Assembly (NCBI GenBank): GCA_964583095.1
Contig: CAZOVB010000073.1
Location: 1 to 21,553, forward strand
Reading direction: 5' to 3'
DNA: 21,553 nt
DNA from: CAZOVB01 sp964583095
Lineage (GTDB): Bacteria > Planctomycetota > Phycisphaerae > SM23-33
Shown: in pieces, positions 1 through 6,038 of the stretch
Layout: each line of letters opens with the position of its first letter
Numbering within the stretch: position 1 is the first letter of the stretch
Translations under genes and position numbers: made by a program
Notes under the pieces: model-generated
The model's input: only the letters and a program-made list of their open reading frames with translations
Told to the model about the DNA's origin: nothing
The model's database searches: none

Positions 1-36
1 ATCTTTGTCACAGATTTTCTTTCAAAAAAAACTACC

Positions 37-1068
37 ATGAAAAAAGTTTTAATTTCAAGCCAAGATCTGCTTCACATAAATTTTAAAAATCAAAAACAAC
101 AAAGGTTATGGTTGTGGTTATTATTAAATGCAAGCCAATCAGTAGAAGGAGAGGTTGTCAAAGCAAAAAACGGAAAGTCTTTTAATGAATATAAAATTAG
201 AAAAGGGCAGCTTATATTTAATGGTACTATTGCATCAAAAGACTTAAACATAGATGTGAGAAATATATATAGAAGTTTGAAATATTTAGAAAAAAAAGAA
301 TTTTTAAAAACGGAAATGTCAGTCAATGTGTCAGTCAATGTGTCAGTCAATAATTCAAAACAAAATCTTCTCGTAACAATCTATAATTTTGATAGTTACA
401 TGCAAAATTCAGACGTTGTAGAAAATGATGTTTGTCAGTCAATGTGTCAGTCAATGTGTCAGTCAAAGCAAAAATCATCTGTTCAGACAAAAATGTTTGA
501 AGAAAATTTCGTAGACAATTCTAAAAAGAAACAAAATGGTAATCAACACATGTTTAAAAACTCAAAATATTATGATTTTAAACTGTTTAAAAAAGCAATG
601 ATGGAGTACGCTAACGGAAAATATGCAATGGCTGATTTTGACTATTATTATAATGCAGTGTTAAATTGGTCTAATGGTGGTAAGAAAAAAACAGATTGGA
701 TTTCGCAGGCAGCTAACTTTATGCTGAAAGATATGTCAAATAATAGTTTTAGGAAAACACCTATTAAAAATTTTTATGAAGAAGAATTAATGTTAACCTC
801 TGGTAAAAAATATTTTGGTCTTTATGAGAGATTAATTAATTTTATTTTTGGAAAAAACCCTTTGGGTAAAAAATTAGATAATGTTTTGAAATTTGATATA
901 CCATTGAAATATGAGCATTTTGAAATACTTCTTAAAAAGATTAACAGTAAAAATTATAAAGGCAAAAAAATTACAGACTATCTATTAATTATTGAAAACA
1001 GGAAAAACTCATATAATAATTATAGTGATTTGTTTTTATCTTTAAAAAGTTTCATAGAAAAAAACTAA
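37..1068 (+). CDS. Replication initiator-like protein (phage DnaD/helix-turn-helix type)
   Basis: The 343-residue product looks like the replication initiation/organiser proteins of Bacteroidota phages and plasmids. The N-terminal ~95 residues (LLHINFKNQKQQRLWLWLLL, then a GQLIFNGTIASKDLNIDVRNIYRSLKYLEKKEFLK stretch) read as a winged-helix DNA-binding domain in which a recognition helix picks the next rule for 'replace/ignore' segments. A low-complexity linker at about residues 93-145 (SVNV and CQSM repeats) joins it to a K/Y/F-rich C-terminal half, including an AMMEYANGKYAMADFDYYYNAVLNWS segment like those found where such initiators contact the helicase or loader. The ATG start follows an A-rich tract with no Shine-Dalgarno site. 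The linker is encoded by 12-bp DNA repeats described separately. The family call is inference from overall layout; no single diagnostic motif was seen. Confidence 0.6.
   Translation: MKKVLISSQDLLHINFKNQKQQRLWLWLLLNASQSVEGEVVKAKNGKSFNEYKIRKGQLIFNGTIASKDLNIDVRNIYRSLKYLEKKEFLKTEMSVNVSVNVSVNNSKQNLLVTIYNFDSYMQNSDVVENDVCQSMCQSMCQSKQKSSVQTKMFEENFVDNSKKKQNGNQHMFKNSKYYDFKLFKKAMMEYANGKYAMADFDYYYNAVLNWSNGGKKKTDWISQAANFMLKDMSNNSFRKTPIKNFYEEELMLTSGKKYFGLYERLINFIFGKNPLGKKLDNVLKFDIPLKYEHFEILLKKINSKNYKGKKITDYLLIIENRKNSYNNYSDLFLSLKSFIEKN
317..350 (+). repeat. Iteron-like 12-bp direct repeats, cluster 1 (three copies)
   Basis: TGTCAGTCAA starts at 317, 329 and 341, giving a 12-bp period with unit TGTCAGTCAATG. 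Here the DNA is read in the frame that gives Ser-Val-Asn-Val. The same repeat recurs at 433 in another reading frame, so it is the DNA rather than the protein that is conserved. Confidence 0.9.
433..466 (+). repeat. Iteron-like 12-bp direct repeats, cluster 2 (three copies)
   Basis: TGTCAGTCAA starts at 433, 445 and 457, identical in sequence and period to the cluster at 317. Here it is read as Cys-Gln-Ser-Met. About 80 bp of AT-rich coding sequence separates the two clusters. An initiator binding iterons inside its own gene would resemble the lambda O gene and its origin. Confidence 0.9.
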
Positions 1069-1074
1069 AAAATA

Positions 1075-1105
1075 TTTGGTAATTAAAAAATTTTTTGTAT
1101 ATTTG
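1075..1105 (+). promoter_or_regulatory. Bacteroidota-type promoter
   Basis: TTTG at 1075-1078, a 19-base spacer and TATATTTG at 1098-1105 match the Bacteroidota primary sigma consensus exactly. It lies between the initiator gene and the small gene at 1163, which it should drive together with genes downstream. Confidence 0.75.
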
Positions 1106-1114
1106 TAAAAACAA

Positions 1115-1136
1115 AATGTCATATCGGAGTGACATT
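1115..1136 (+). other. TGTCA hairpin in a 5' leader
   Basis: AATGTCA (1115-1121) and TGACATT (1130-1136) form a 7-bp stem with an 8-base loop in the leader of the gene at 1163. Similar TGTCA/TGACA hairpins occur at 6168-6185 and 16316-16333. Confidence 0.6.
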
Positions 1137-1162
1137 GTTATATTCTAAAATTTTTATTTATT

Positions 1163-1393
1163 ATGGAAGCAATACAAGTTTTTAAAATACATTTTTGCAC
1201 GTTAGAAAATAGAGTATCTAACGCTATTGAAGAAAAATTGTTAGGAACGTTTATAGCGAAAGGAACTATGAGTGCTCACGGACACGCTAATGAGTTTGTC
1301 TCGAATATGAATCCTGTAAAACATTACTTAGCTTGGGATGGGGAGGTTTATCCTAAAGTTTACATAAAAAAGATTGATATAAAAGGTGGCTAA
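1163..1393 (+). CDS. Small hypothetical protein (76 aa)
   Basis: This gene is not recognised. The protein begins MEAIQVFKIHFCTLE and has a central GTMSAHGHANEFVSNMN stretch followed by YPKVYIKKIDIKGG, which suggests a small alpha/beta fold with no membrane segment. It is preceded by a consensus promoter (1075-1105) and a hairpin leader. Its stop codon lies inside the motif GGCTAACGG, the kind of sequence that follows several small genes here and may mark a cassette boundary. Confidence 0.6.
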   Translation: MEAIQVFKIHFCTLENRVSNAIEEKLLGTFIAKGTMSAHGHANEFVSNMNPVKHYLAWDGEVYPKVYIKKIDIKGG

Positions 1394-1478
1394 CGGTACG
1401 GCAATATGATTAGTTGCCAAACCACAGACTTTGAAATTTAGTAATAACTTGATAGGCAATTAATTATATTGCTTGTTA
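1385..1478 (+). repeat. Palindrome-rich intergenic element (cassette-boundary candidate)
   Basis: The element starts at the stop codon with GCTAACGG. It contains the hairpin GGCAA/TTGCC (1399-1403 with 1413-1417) and a second inverted pair GGCAAT/ATTGC near 1455-1473, and ends near GTTATAAAC. The layout recalls an integron attC site, but core sites do not match the attC consensus well. Confidence 0.35.
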
Positions 1479-1491
1479 TAAACTGAAAATT

Positions 1492-1674
1492 ATGGAAAAT
1501 GATGAATTAAAAACAGAATTGATGAAATCTTATAAAAGTTTAAACATAGGACAGGTGTTAATGATAATCGTGTGGGGGATTTTTGCTCCACGAAAAACAG
1601 AAAAATATGTAGAACGAATTGAGCAAGGTATGAATGGGAAATTCGCATATAGAGAAGCAAAAAATGTGCGTTAA
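1492..1674 (+). CDS. Small hypothetical protein (60 aa) with a hydrophobic segment
   Basis: This gene is not recognised. Residues ~18-31 (NIGQVLMIIVWGIF) form a short hydrophobic stretch that could be a membrane anchor. The rest is charged (RKTEKYVERIEQGMNGKFAYREAKNVR). It stands alone between two palindromic intergenic elements, as a cassette gene would. No Shine-Dalgarno site is present. Confidence 0.5.
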   Translation: MENDELKTELMKSYKSLNIGQVLMIIVWGIFAPRKTEKYVERIEQGMNGKFAYREAKNVR

Positions 1675-1694
1675 TTTTTTGTTTATAACGTCAA

Positions 1695-1770
1695 GTATAA
1701 CCGCAGTAGGCACACTTGACAAAAACCGACCAAAGCACAAACGCTGCCTGTGCCTATTGTCGTGTTATAC
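1695..1770 (+). repeat. attC-like imperfect palindrome
   Basis: GTATAAC (1695-1701) and GTTATAC (1764-1770) are exact 7-bp inverse repeats. Just inside them, GTAGGCACA and TGTGCCTAT pair again. The region follows a stop codon and precedes the next start. Nested inverted ends around an unpaired middle at about 76 bp are what an attC recombination site looks like, but the 7-mers only partly fit the integron core consensus GTTRRRY. Confidence 0.45.
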
Positions 1771-1815
1771 ATTGTTGTGTGTAGTGCGGATTATTAACAA
1801 ATAAAATTTAATAGA

Positions 1816-2016
1816 ATGAAATACAGAATTGAAGCAAAAGTAACTATTAGCACTTGGACAATGATTGAAGCTGATAGCCCAGAAGAAGCAATAAAAAAAG
1901 CAGAGGAAAGAGATGAGAAAATGTCTATTTTCTCAAATAATGGTGACTTAGAGGATTATGTTTGGATGATTGAAGAAATAAACGGTGAACCATTTGAATT
2001 ATGTGCAGAGGATTAG
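1816..2016 (+). CDS. Small acidic hypothetical protein (66 aa)
   Basis: MKYRIEAKVTISTWTMIEADSPEEAIKKAEE reads as two beta strands followed by an amphipathic helix. This resembles the small DpnD/PcfM-like proteins common in mobile elements (weak resemblance, inferred from pattern only). The C-terminus is acidic (INGEPFELCAED). The gene is flanked by an imperfect 15-bp inverted repeat (1773-1787 and 2016-2030) and followed at once by the two-hairpin repeat element. Confidence 0.6.
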   Translation: MKYRIEAKVTISTWTMIEADSPEEAIKKAEERDEKMSIFSNNGDLEDYVWMIEEINGEPFELCAED

Positions 2017-2026
2017 CATTACACAC

Positions 2027-2097
2027 AACACAAAGCTAAACGCCGTTTTAATGGCGTTTCAGCGACTGTTATCGAGCGTTTTAATGCTCGAAATTTT
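2027..2097 (+). repeat. Two-hairpin intergenic repeat, copy 1
   Basis: It begins AACACAAAGCTAAACG and contains hairpin I (AAACGCC, loop GTTTTAAT, GGCGTTT) and hairpin II (CGAGC, loop GTTTTAAT, GCTCG). Near-identical copies lie at 5380 and 8332, with a partial one at 18440. Both hairpins carry the same 8-base loop. It sits between a gene stop and the DUF1064 gene. Confidence 0.85.
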
Positions 2098-2130
2098 AAA
2101 AAAATATCATTATAATAAAAAAAATAATTT

Positions 2131-2535
2131 GTGAAATTAGAAGATATTAAAAATCCATATATTAAAGAACAGATAGAAAAACAAATTAGCAAAAGAAAAA
2201 AAAAGCATAAATATAATGCTAAACCAACAGAATATAAAGGTGAAACATATAGAAGCAAAAAAGAAGCGTCTTTTGCCAGAGAACTTGACATGCTTAAAAA
2301 ATGTAAAGATAAAAAATTTCGTGTAAAAAATTGGGAGAGAGAAGTGAGATATGATATATTCATTGGAGAAAAATATATTGCACATTATAAACTTGATTTT
2401 AAGGTAGAATATGAAAACGGAAAAACAAAATATTTCGATGTAAAAGGTTATAAAAAAGGATGTGCATATAGTATGTTTAGATTAAAGAAAAAACTTGTTG
2501 AAGCAATTTACAGAATAGAAATTTTAGAAATATAA
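2131..2535 (+). CDS. DUF1064 family PD-(D/E)XK nuclease-like protein
   Basis: The 134-residue protein matches the DUF1064 pattern of phage proteins related to Holliday-junction resolvase/RecB-like nucleases. It has KYNAKPTEYKGETYRSKKEA (Glu46), then a strand with LDF (Asp89), then YFDVKGYK in which Asp103-x-Lys105 would complete the PD-(D/E)XK site. Such proteins are thought to act on branched DNA during phage replication or recombination. The basic N-terminus (KQISKRKKKHKY) suits DNA binding. The start is a GTG; no better ATG lies upstream in frame. The stop overlaps the next start (TAATG), so translation is probably coupled. Confidence 0.8.
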   Translation: MKLEDIKNPYIKEQIEKQISKRKKKHKYNAKPTEYKGETYRSKKEASFARELDMLKKCKDKKFRVKNWEREVRYDIFIGEKYIAHYKLDFKVEYENGKTKYFDVKGYKKGCAYSMFRLKKKLVEAIYRIEILEI

Positions 2536-2798
2536 TGATGGAAAAAACAATATCACAAAAAGTAAGAGAGGATGTAAACAATTTCAAAACAAAACACAAA
2601 GAAGGATTTACACAAAAAGAAATCGATAGCATTTTAAAAAAATATCCAGGTATTCACATGGATAAATTTAATGAAGCCATGATGGGCAACACTTGTATGC
2701 TAATAGAAAACGAAACAATTATATATCATTGTGATGTTGAAAAAGCTATTATATGTGGTGTGGAGAGCAGAAAACTAAAACTTGGTGAATGGGATTAA
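2535..2798 (+). CDS. Small hypothetical protein (87 aa)
   Basis: This gene is not recognised. The start overlaps the stop of the DUF1064 gene; two tandem ATG codons (2535 and 2538) are available. The protein has a predicted helix-rich N-terminal half (SQKVREDVNNFKTKHKEGFTQKEIDSILKKYPGI) and ends in a beta-rich tail (TIIYHCDVEKAIICGVESRKLKLGEWD). Coupling to the nuclease suggests a role in the same step, but nothing in the sequence shows which. Confidence 0.7.
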   Translation: MMEKTISQKVREDVNNFKTKHKEGFTQKEIDSILKKYPGIHMDKFNEAMMGNTCMLIENETIIYHCDVEKAIICGVESRKLKLGEWD

Positions 2799-2861
2799 TT
2801 GTTGTACGGTTCGTATGGTTGCTAACGGCTATTATAAGATACGTTGCGATTTAGAAAACAA

Positions 2862-2889
2862 ATGTTCAAATACAAAATAAACTTAATAT
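2862..2889 (+). pseudogene. 5' fragment of a small gene interrupted by the TnpB element
   Basis: An ATG at 2862 opens MFKYKINLI before the reading frame stops at the edge of the inserted element. A typical TAACGGC intergenic motif lies upstream. The matching 3' fragment is proposed at 4981-5081. Joining after 2889 to about 4981 keeps the frame and would give a protein of roughly 45 residues. Confidence 0.4.
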
Positions 2890-2895
2890 AAACTA

Positions 2896-2920
2896 CCCAT
2901 CGGCTAAAAGACCGAATAGG
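2896..2920 (-). ncRNA. Right-end hairpin, probable 3' end of the TnpB guide (omega) RNA
   Basis: On the - strand CCTA-T-TCGG pairs with CCGA-TGGG (8 bp with one bulged base, 8-base loop), starting about 13 bases after the tnpB stop codon. In IS605-type elements the omega RNA covers the 3' end of tnpB and ends at such a hairpin, with guide bases read from the flanking DNA beyond it. The true RNA start is inside tnpB and cannot be placed. Confidence 0.45.
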
Positions 2921-2933
2921 TTTTAGACAATAA

Positions 2934-3518
2934 CTACGAATGCAAAGAGCAATACATAATCTGTCTTTCGGGCGTGTCTATGGCCACCCCAAGCAAAGAG
3001 ATGTTTTGAGCAGCATTGAAATCTGCATCCAAAGTATCTACTTCGCAGTTTTTGTTGGTGCATTTGAACACCTTGTTCGTTCGTTTGCCAATGCGTTTAC
3101 AGGAATTACAGGTTTGGGACGTATAGGCAGGTGGAGCAACAACCAACGGAACACCGTTGAGTTGAGCCTTGTACGTCAAGTATTGACGAAGCTGATTAAA
3201 ATTCCACTTGCCAAGTTTAGTTCTGAATTTTTTGTTCCTGCGTTTACTCGTAAATCTTATGCCCGTCAAATCTTCAATCGCAACCCCTTTGTTTTGGAAT
3301 TTGGCAGACTGAACAATTTGTTTGGCGATTGTGTGATTTACGATAGAGGCGTGAGTACGTTCTTTGCCAGAGAGCCTTTTAAGAAGTTTTCTCGCAGAGC
3401 GAGTGCGTTTGCGTTGAACAGAACTCCGAACCTTTTGCCGATGTTCACGATATTTGTTAAGCCCATCGGCAGAAAACTCAACATTATCAGAGGTGTGAGC
3501 CACAGTGGACAAGCCAAA
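2934..3518 (-). pseudogene. tnpB: tnpB, 3' part (RuvC-II, zinc finger, RuvC-III)
   Basis: This is the C-terminal 194 residues of an RNA-guided TnpB nuclease, continuing from GVD|FGLSTVAHTSDN. It carries the second RuvC motif (GVAIEDLTGIR, catalytic Glu), the zinc finger (CNSCKRIG...FKCTNKNC) and the third RuvC motif (DADFNAAQNI, catalytic Asp). Joined to 4336-4842 on the same strand, it would form an intact protein of about 363 residues, a normal length for TnpB. As it stands it lacks the start and the first catalytic Asp. The break is an insertion, not decay; both halves are otherwise well preserved, which argues that the insertion is recent. Confidence 0.9.
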
Positions 3519-3534
3519 ATATCGTATAAAATCA

Positions 3535-3566
3535 TTGGACTTACTGGCATGGTTTTTGTATCTTTG
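3535..3566 (+). promoter_or_regulatory. Promoter inside the GIY-YIG unit
   Basis: TTG at 3535-3537, a 21-base spacer and TATCTTTG at 3559-3566 fit the Bacteroidota consensus. It starts within 20 bases of the insertion edge and 19 bases before the endonuclease ATG, so the unit carries its own expression signal. The HNH unit at 10311 carries the same TATCTTTG box. Confidence 0.65.
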
Positions 3567-3584
3567 TTACTAAATAATAATGTT

Positions 3585-4334
3585 ATGGCAAAAGACAGAA
3601 CAGAATATTTAAAGGAGTATCATAAAAGAACTTATGTTCCAATAGGCAACAAACAAGGGAGACCCACCGAATTACCTCAATATGACTTTTCTGGCATTTA
3701 TCAACTTAAAAATACCGTTAACGAAAAGATATATATTGGACAAGCCCAAAACATCCTAAATAGGTTTAATGACCATAGACGTAACAGAAACGGACATTTG
3801 CTATATAGAGATTGCTATTTATATCGGGCTATTAAAAAATACGGATGGGGAAAGTTTGAAATATCTGTCTTGGAGAAAGTTGATGATGTTTCGTTGATAA
3901 ATGAGAGAGAAATATTTTGGATAAACAAACTTAATCCTGAATATAATATGAAAGATGGTGGTGATTGTGCGAGAGGGTGGAAGCATAGTGAGAAAGCAAA
4001 AAGGAAAATGTCAGAGACTAAATCTAAAATGTACTTAGGAGAAAATAATCCGTTTTTCGGTAAAACTCATTCGAAAGAAACAAAAGAAAAAATCAGAAAA
4101 GCAAAGATAGGTAAGAAATTATCAAAGGCACATCGTGAGAAAATATCTAAATCAAATAAATCTCATCTACGAGGTAAAAAGGTAGTACAATTAGATTTAG
4201 AAGGAAATGAAATAAGAAGACACAAATCAGTATCAGAATCCGCTAAAAACATTGAGGTAAATATATCTACAATGTTTAAGCACTTAAAAGGTAAAAACAA
4301 AACGTGCAAAGGTTATGTATTTAGATATGCTTAA
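3585..4334 (+). CDS. GIY-YIG homing endonuclease with NUMOD3/NUMOD1 DNA-binding modules
   Basis: The ATG at 3585 gives a 249-residue protein; the frame is open far upstream, but only because it shadows tnpB. The nuclease domain holds GIY (37-39) and YIG (50-52) in SGIYQLKNTVNEKIYIGQA, the Arg of RFNDHRR and the Glu of NEREIFWINKLNPEYN. The middle (GWKHSEKAKRKMSETKSK, GKTHSKETKEKIRKAKIG, KLSKAHREKISKSNKS) is the NUMOD3 repeat type. The C-terminus (VVQLDLEGNEIRRHKSVSESAKNI...GYVFRYA) matches NUMOD1. Such enzymes cut an unoccupied allele so that repair copies the gene across. Here the presumed site is the RuvC-I codons of tnpB. The stop codon ends the insert. Confidence 0.9.
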   Translation: MAKDRTEYLKEYHKRTYVPIGNKQGRPTELPQYDFSGIYQLKNTVNEKIYIGQAQNILNRFNDHRRNRNGHLLYRDCYLYRAIKKYGWGKFEISVLEKVDDVSLINEREIFWINKLNPEYNMKDGGDCARGWKHSEKAKRKMSETKSKMYLGENNPFFGKTHSKETKEKIRKAKIGKKLSKAHREKISKSNKSHLRGKKVVQLDLEGNEIRRHKSVSESAKNIEVNISTMFKHLKGKNKTCKGYVFRYA

Positions 4335-4335
4335 A

Positions 4336-4842
4336 ATCCACGCCCACAAATTCCTCCACATTCTCAACATCTTCTTCGGAAACATCAACGGTTTGAAAAA
4401 GGTAAAACTTGCCTTTCTTGTAAACCAAATCAGCTTCACCTTTAATGTAAGGGATGTAATCAGGATTGTGACAAACAAAATCAATCTTTTGCCTGCCTCC
4501 AATACACCACAAAGAAACTATGTTATTGGGCTTGTAAGTCATAATACGACTGTCGTAAGTAATACTGCCAAGTGGCTTAAAAGTACGTTTGGTTTTCTTA
4601 TCCAACTTATAAGCATCAGCAACTTTGGCTATTTGTCTTATAAGCATTTGAGAAGGAAGTTGAAACGTAGCCTTGTAGCTATGATATACTTTATGGTGCA
4701 GTTTGAAATTATTGAAAATCTTTTCCTGCCAAGACACATCAGAAATGGCATTGCAGACAGCATTAGCTTCCTTCATCGTATCAAGAAGCAAGTTAGCCTG
4801 TTCATCAGTAGGCAAAAGTTTTATTTTCAACGTCAACTTCAT
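4336..4842 (-). pseudogene. tnpB: tnpB, 5' part (N-terminal wedge domain and RuvC-I Asp)
   Basis: These first 169 codons begin MKLTLKIKLLPTDEQANLLLDTM, the usual TnpB start, and include SWQEKIFNNFKLHHKVYHSYK and LPSQMLIRQIAKVADAYK. They end at VGVD with the first RuvC catalytic Asp. Beyond it the inserted unit adds FKHI and a stop at 4321, so the natural product would be a 173-residue fragment without RuvC-II, zinc finger or RuvC-III. No editing or splicing signal is obvious. Confidence 0.9.
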
Positions 4843-4927
4843 ATAACCATAAATACGTACAAAAATACAAAAAGTTTCATATATCAGAAAATAATTATTA
4901 ATTTTGTTAAATAATAAAAATACGGGG

Positions 4928-4975
4928 CGGCAATTCCTCCCATCGAGCCTTAGGCATCAATGGGTTTCCTTGCCG
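4928..4975. other. Branched hairpin at the presumed left end of the TnpB element
   Basis: Three nested stems share one axis: CGGCAA/TTGCCG (4928-4933 with 4970-4975), CCCAT/ATGGG (4939-4943 with 4960-4964) and GCC/GGC around TTA (4947-4955). Subterminal imperfect hairpins like this are recognised by TnpA in IS200/IS605 elements. It is richer in G+C than its surroundings. Confidence 0.55.
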
Positions 4976-4980
4976 AAATA

Positions 4981-5081
4981 TTTATGAAACTAAATTAAAA
5001 GATGTTGTTATAACAAATATTAATGAAGTTTCGAGAAAAGATTATAAAACATGGATTGACGATTTTATTAATGTTTTATAA
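4981..5081 (+). pseudogene. 3' fragment of the gene interrupted by the TnpB element
   Basis: The frame reads YETKLKDVVITNINEVSRKD then YKTWIDDFINVL and a stop at 5079-5081, with no start codon of its own after the element edge. Together with MFKYKINLI at 2862 it would form one small protein like the other short genes here. The stop codon is part of the inverted repeat AACGGC/GCCGTT. Confidence 0.4.
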
Positions 5082-5110
5082 CGGCTGGCGGTATGGTGTC
5101 GGTTGCCGTT
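5080..5110 (+). repeat. Intergenic inverted repeat (cassette-boundary candidate)
   Basis: AACGGC (5080-5085) and GCCGTT (5105-5110) are exact inverse repeats that begin within a stop codon. A second imperfect pair (GGTGTCGG with CCGACC) overlaps it. It belongs to the TAACG-type elements found after several small genes here. Confidence 0.4.
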
Positions 5111-5153
5111 GAATGACCCACCGACCTTGATTAAACGAACAAATTTAAAAGAT

Positions 5154-5381
5154 ATGGAAATAGATTACTTTAAAGAAGAAAATGAACTGACTAAAAAACT
5201 GTTTGATTTAGATGAGATTATTAGCTTCCAAATGAAACACGATGTTCAAATAATTAGAGAAGCTGACTGGCAATATATGTGCTACATAGACAAGAAAGGA
5301 TTTGGAAGCGGATTGACAACTATGGGTGCTTTAGTACTTGGAATAAAACAGTTTAAAAACCACTCGCTTAATTGTGGGTAA
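5154..5381 (+). CDS. Small hypothetical protein (75 aa)
   Basis: This gene is not recognised. The start was placed at 5154 (MEIDYFKEENELTKKLFDLDE) because the upstream part of the frame reads through the intergenic palindrome. The second half, IIREADWQYMCYIDKKGFGSGLTTMGALVLGIKQF, alternates hydrophobic residues and contains a conserved-looking GFGSGLT turn. Its stop codon overlaps the start of the two-hairpin repeat. Confidence 0.6.
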   Translation: MEIDYFKEENELTKKLFDLDEIISFQMKHDVQIIREADWQYMCYIDKKGFGSGLTTMGALVLGIKQFKNHSLNCG

Positions 5382-5449
5382 CACAAAGCTAAACGCCGTT
5401 TTAATGGCGTTTTAGCGACTGTTAGCGAGCGTTTTAATGCTCGAACATT
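5380..5449 (+). repeat. Two-hairpin intergenic repeat, copy 2
   Basis: Same layout as the copy at 2027: AACACAAAGCTAAACG, hairpin I with GCC/GGC and loop GTTTTAAT, spacer, hairpin II CGAGC/GCTCG with loop GTTTTAAT. It overlaps the stop codon of the preceding gene and ends about 14 bases before the next start. Confidence 0.85.
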
Positions 5450-5462
5450 TAAACAAAAAATT

Positions 5463-5699
5463 ATGAGTAAATTAATAATTAACAACATAACAGAGTTAAC
5501 AGATTTTGAATCTGTCACTTTAATTGGTGGTATTCTTTGTTGTCAAAAAGAAAAAAATAGTTGGGAAAAATATTGCTACAAAAATGACAATCAATATCCC
5601 TATACAAAAAAAACAACTTTTGATGGAAAAAAATATATAGTGTTTGCTACAAAAAATAAGTCTGACGTTGAATTTAAAATTAAAAAAAATGACAAGTGA
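5463..5699 (+). CDS. Small hypothetical protein (78 aa)
   Basis: This gene is not recognised. MSKLIINNITELTDFESVTLIGGILCC opens with a beta-rich stretch; the rest is Lys/Tyr-rich (KKTTFDGKKYIVFATKNKSDVEFKIKKNDK). It overlaps the next gene by 11 bases, which suggests translational coupling. Confidence 0.6.
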   Translation: MSKLIINNITELTDFESVTLIGGILCCQKEKNSWEKYCYKNDNQYPYTKKTTFDGKKYIVFATKNKSDVEFKIKKNDK

Positions 5700-5940
5700 A
5701 AAGAAAATAGAAGTTCTAAAAAAAAGTTTTGAGGATATAGTATGGATGTCAATTCGCTATGCACACGGGAGGCAAACTTATGCTCCCTCAATGGTTCGTG
5801 ATGCTATTAAAAACTTTAAAAAAGTATTTCCAGACTGGGAGCCAAAAAATGATATAACTATTGAGCCACCAAATAAAGAAGATTTTCATGGATTTGTGTC
5901 TAAATACGATTATCTAAATGATTTGTTTTTAGGTAAATAA
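5689..5940 (+). CDS. Small hypothetical protein (83 aa)
   Basis: This gene is not recognised. The start at 5689 (MTSEKKIEVLKKSFEDIVWMSIRYAHGRQTYAPSMVRDAIKNF) overlaps the previous gene's end and gives a protein beginning with an amphipathic helix. The IRYAHGRxTYAPxMVRDAI pattern is reminiscent of small phage proteins that share an RYAxGRxTYA motif, but the function of that motif is not known to me. Confidence 0.65.
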   Translation: MTSEKKIEVLKKSFEDIVWMSIRYAHGRQTYAPSMVRDAIKNFKKVFPDWEPKNDITIEPPNKEDFHGFVSKYDYLNDLFLGK

Positions 5941-5970
5941 TTATTTTTTATATATTTTTTTTGAAAAAAT

Positions 5971-6001
5971 TTTGTAGTGTCGTAATTTTTGTATATATTT
6001 G
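5971..6001 (+). promoter_or_regulatory. Strong Bacteroidota-type promoter
   Basis: TTTG (5971-5974), exactly 19 bases, TATATTTG (5994-6001). It should start transcription near 6008, in front of the structured region 6039-6168. The upstream DNA is almost pure A/T. Confidence 0.8.
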
Positions 6002-6038
6002 CGACATACTACGATTTTAATAGTTCTTTGAAAACAAA

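Larger units (their letters stand above)
3519..4335 (+). mobile_element. Compact GIY-YIG homing-endonuclease unit inserted in tnpB
   Basis: The 817-bp insert lies between two copies of AAAAT (3516-3520 and 4333-4337). Removing it rebuilds the tnpB reading frame as Gly-Val-Asp-Phe-Gly-Leu-Ser-Thr, the conserved RuvC-I motif. The unit is little more than a promoter and one gene, and its far edge coincides with the stop codon of that gene. It reads opposite to tnpB. Because almost all of it is coding on the other strand, there is little room for a self-splicing intron. Confidence 0.8.
2890..4980 (-). mobile_element. IS200/IS605-family tnpB-only element, carrying an inserted endonuclease unit
   Basis: The element holds one tnpB on the - strand and no tnpA. 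A 25-base hairpin (2896-2920) lies just past the tnpB stop, where the right end and guide-RNA 3' end of such elements are found. A larger branched hairpin (4928-4975) lies upstream of tnpB at the presumed left end. Limits are estimated from these hairpins and from the reading frame of the interrupted gene; elements of this group leave no target duplication. The tnpB is inactivated by the 817-bp unit at 3519-4335, so any mobility would need a helper. Confidence 0.6.

Noticed and set aside
317..466. CRISPR array
   Set aside because: The 12-bp units are strictly tandem with no spacers.
2940..3584. Long open frame on the + strand continuous with the GIY-YIG gene
   Set aside because: It is the antisense shadow of tnpB. 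The endonuclease domain and its promoter begin only at 3535-3585.
3519..4335. Group I intron in tnpB
   Set aside because: Exact frame repair is what an intron would give, but the gene inside is antisense to tnpB and fills nearly the whole insert, leaving no room for a ribozyme core. Not fully excluded without RNA data.
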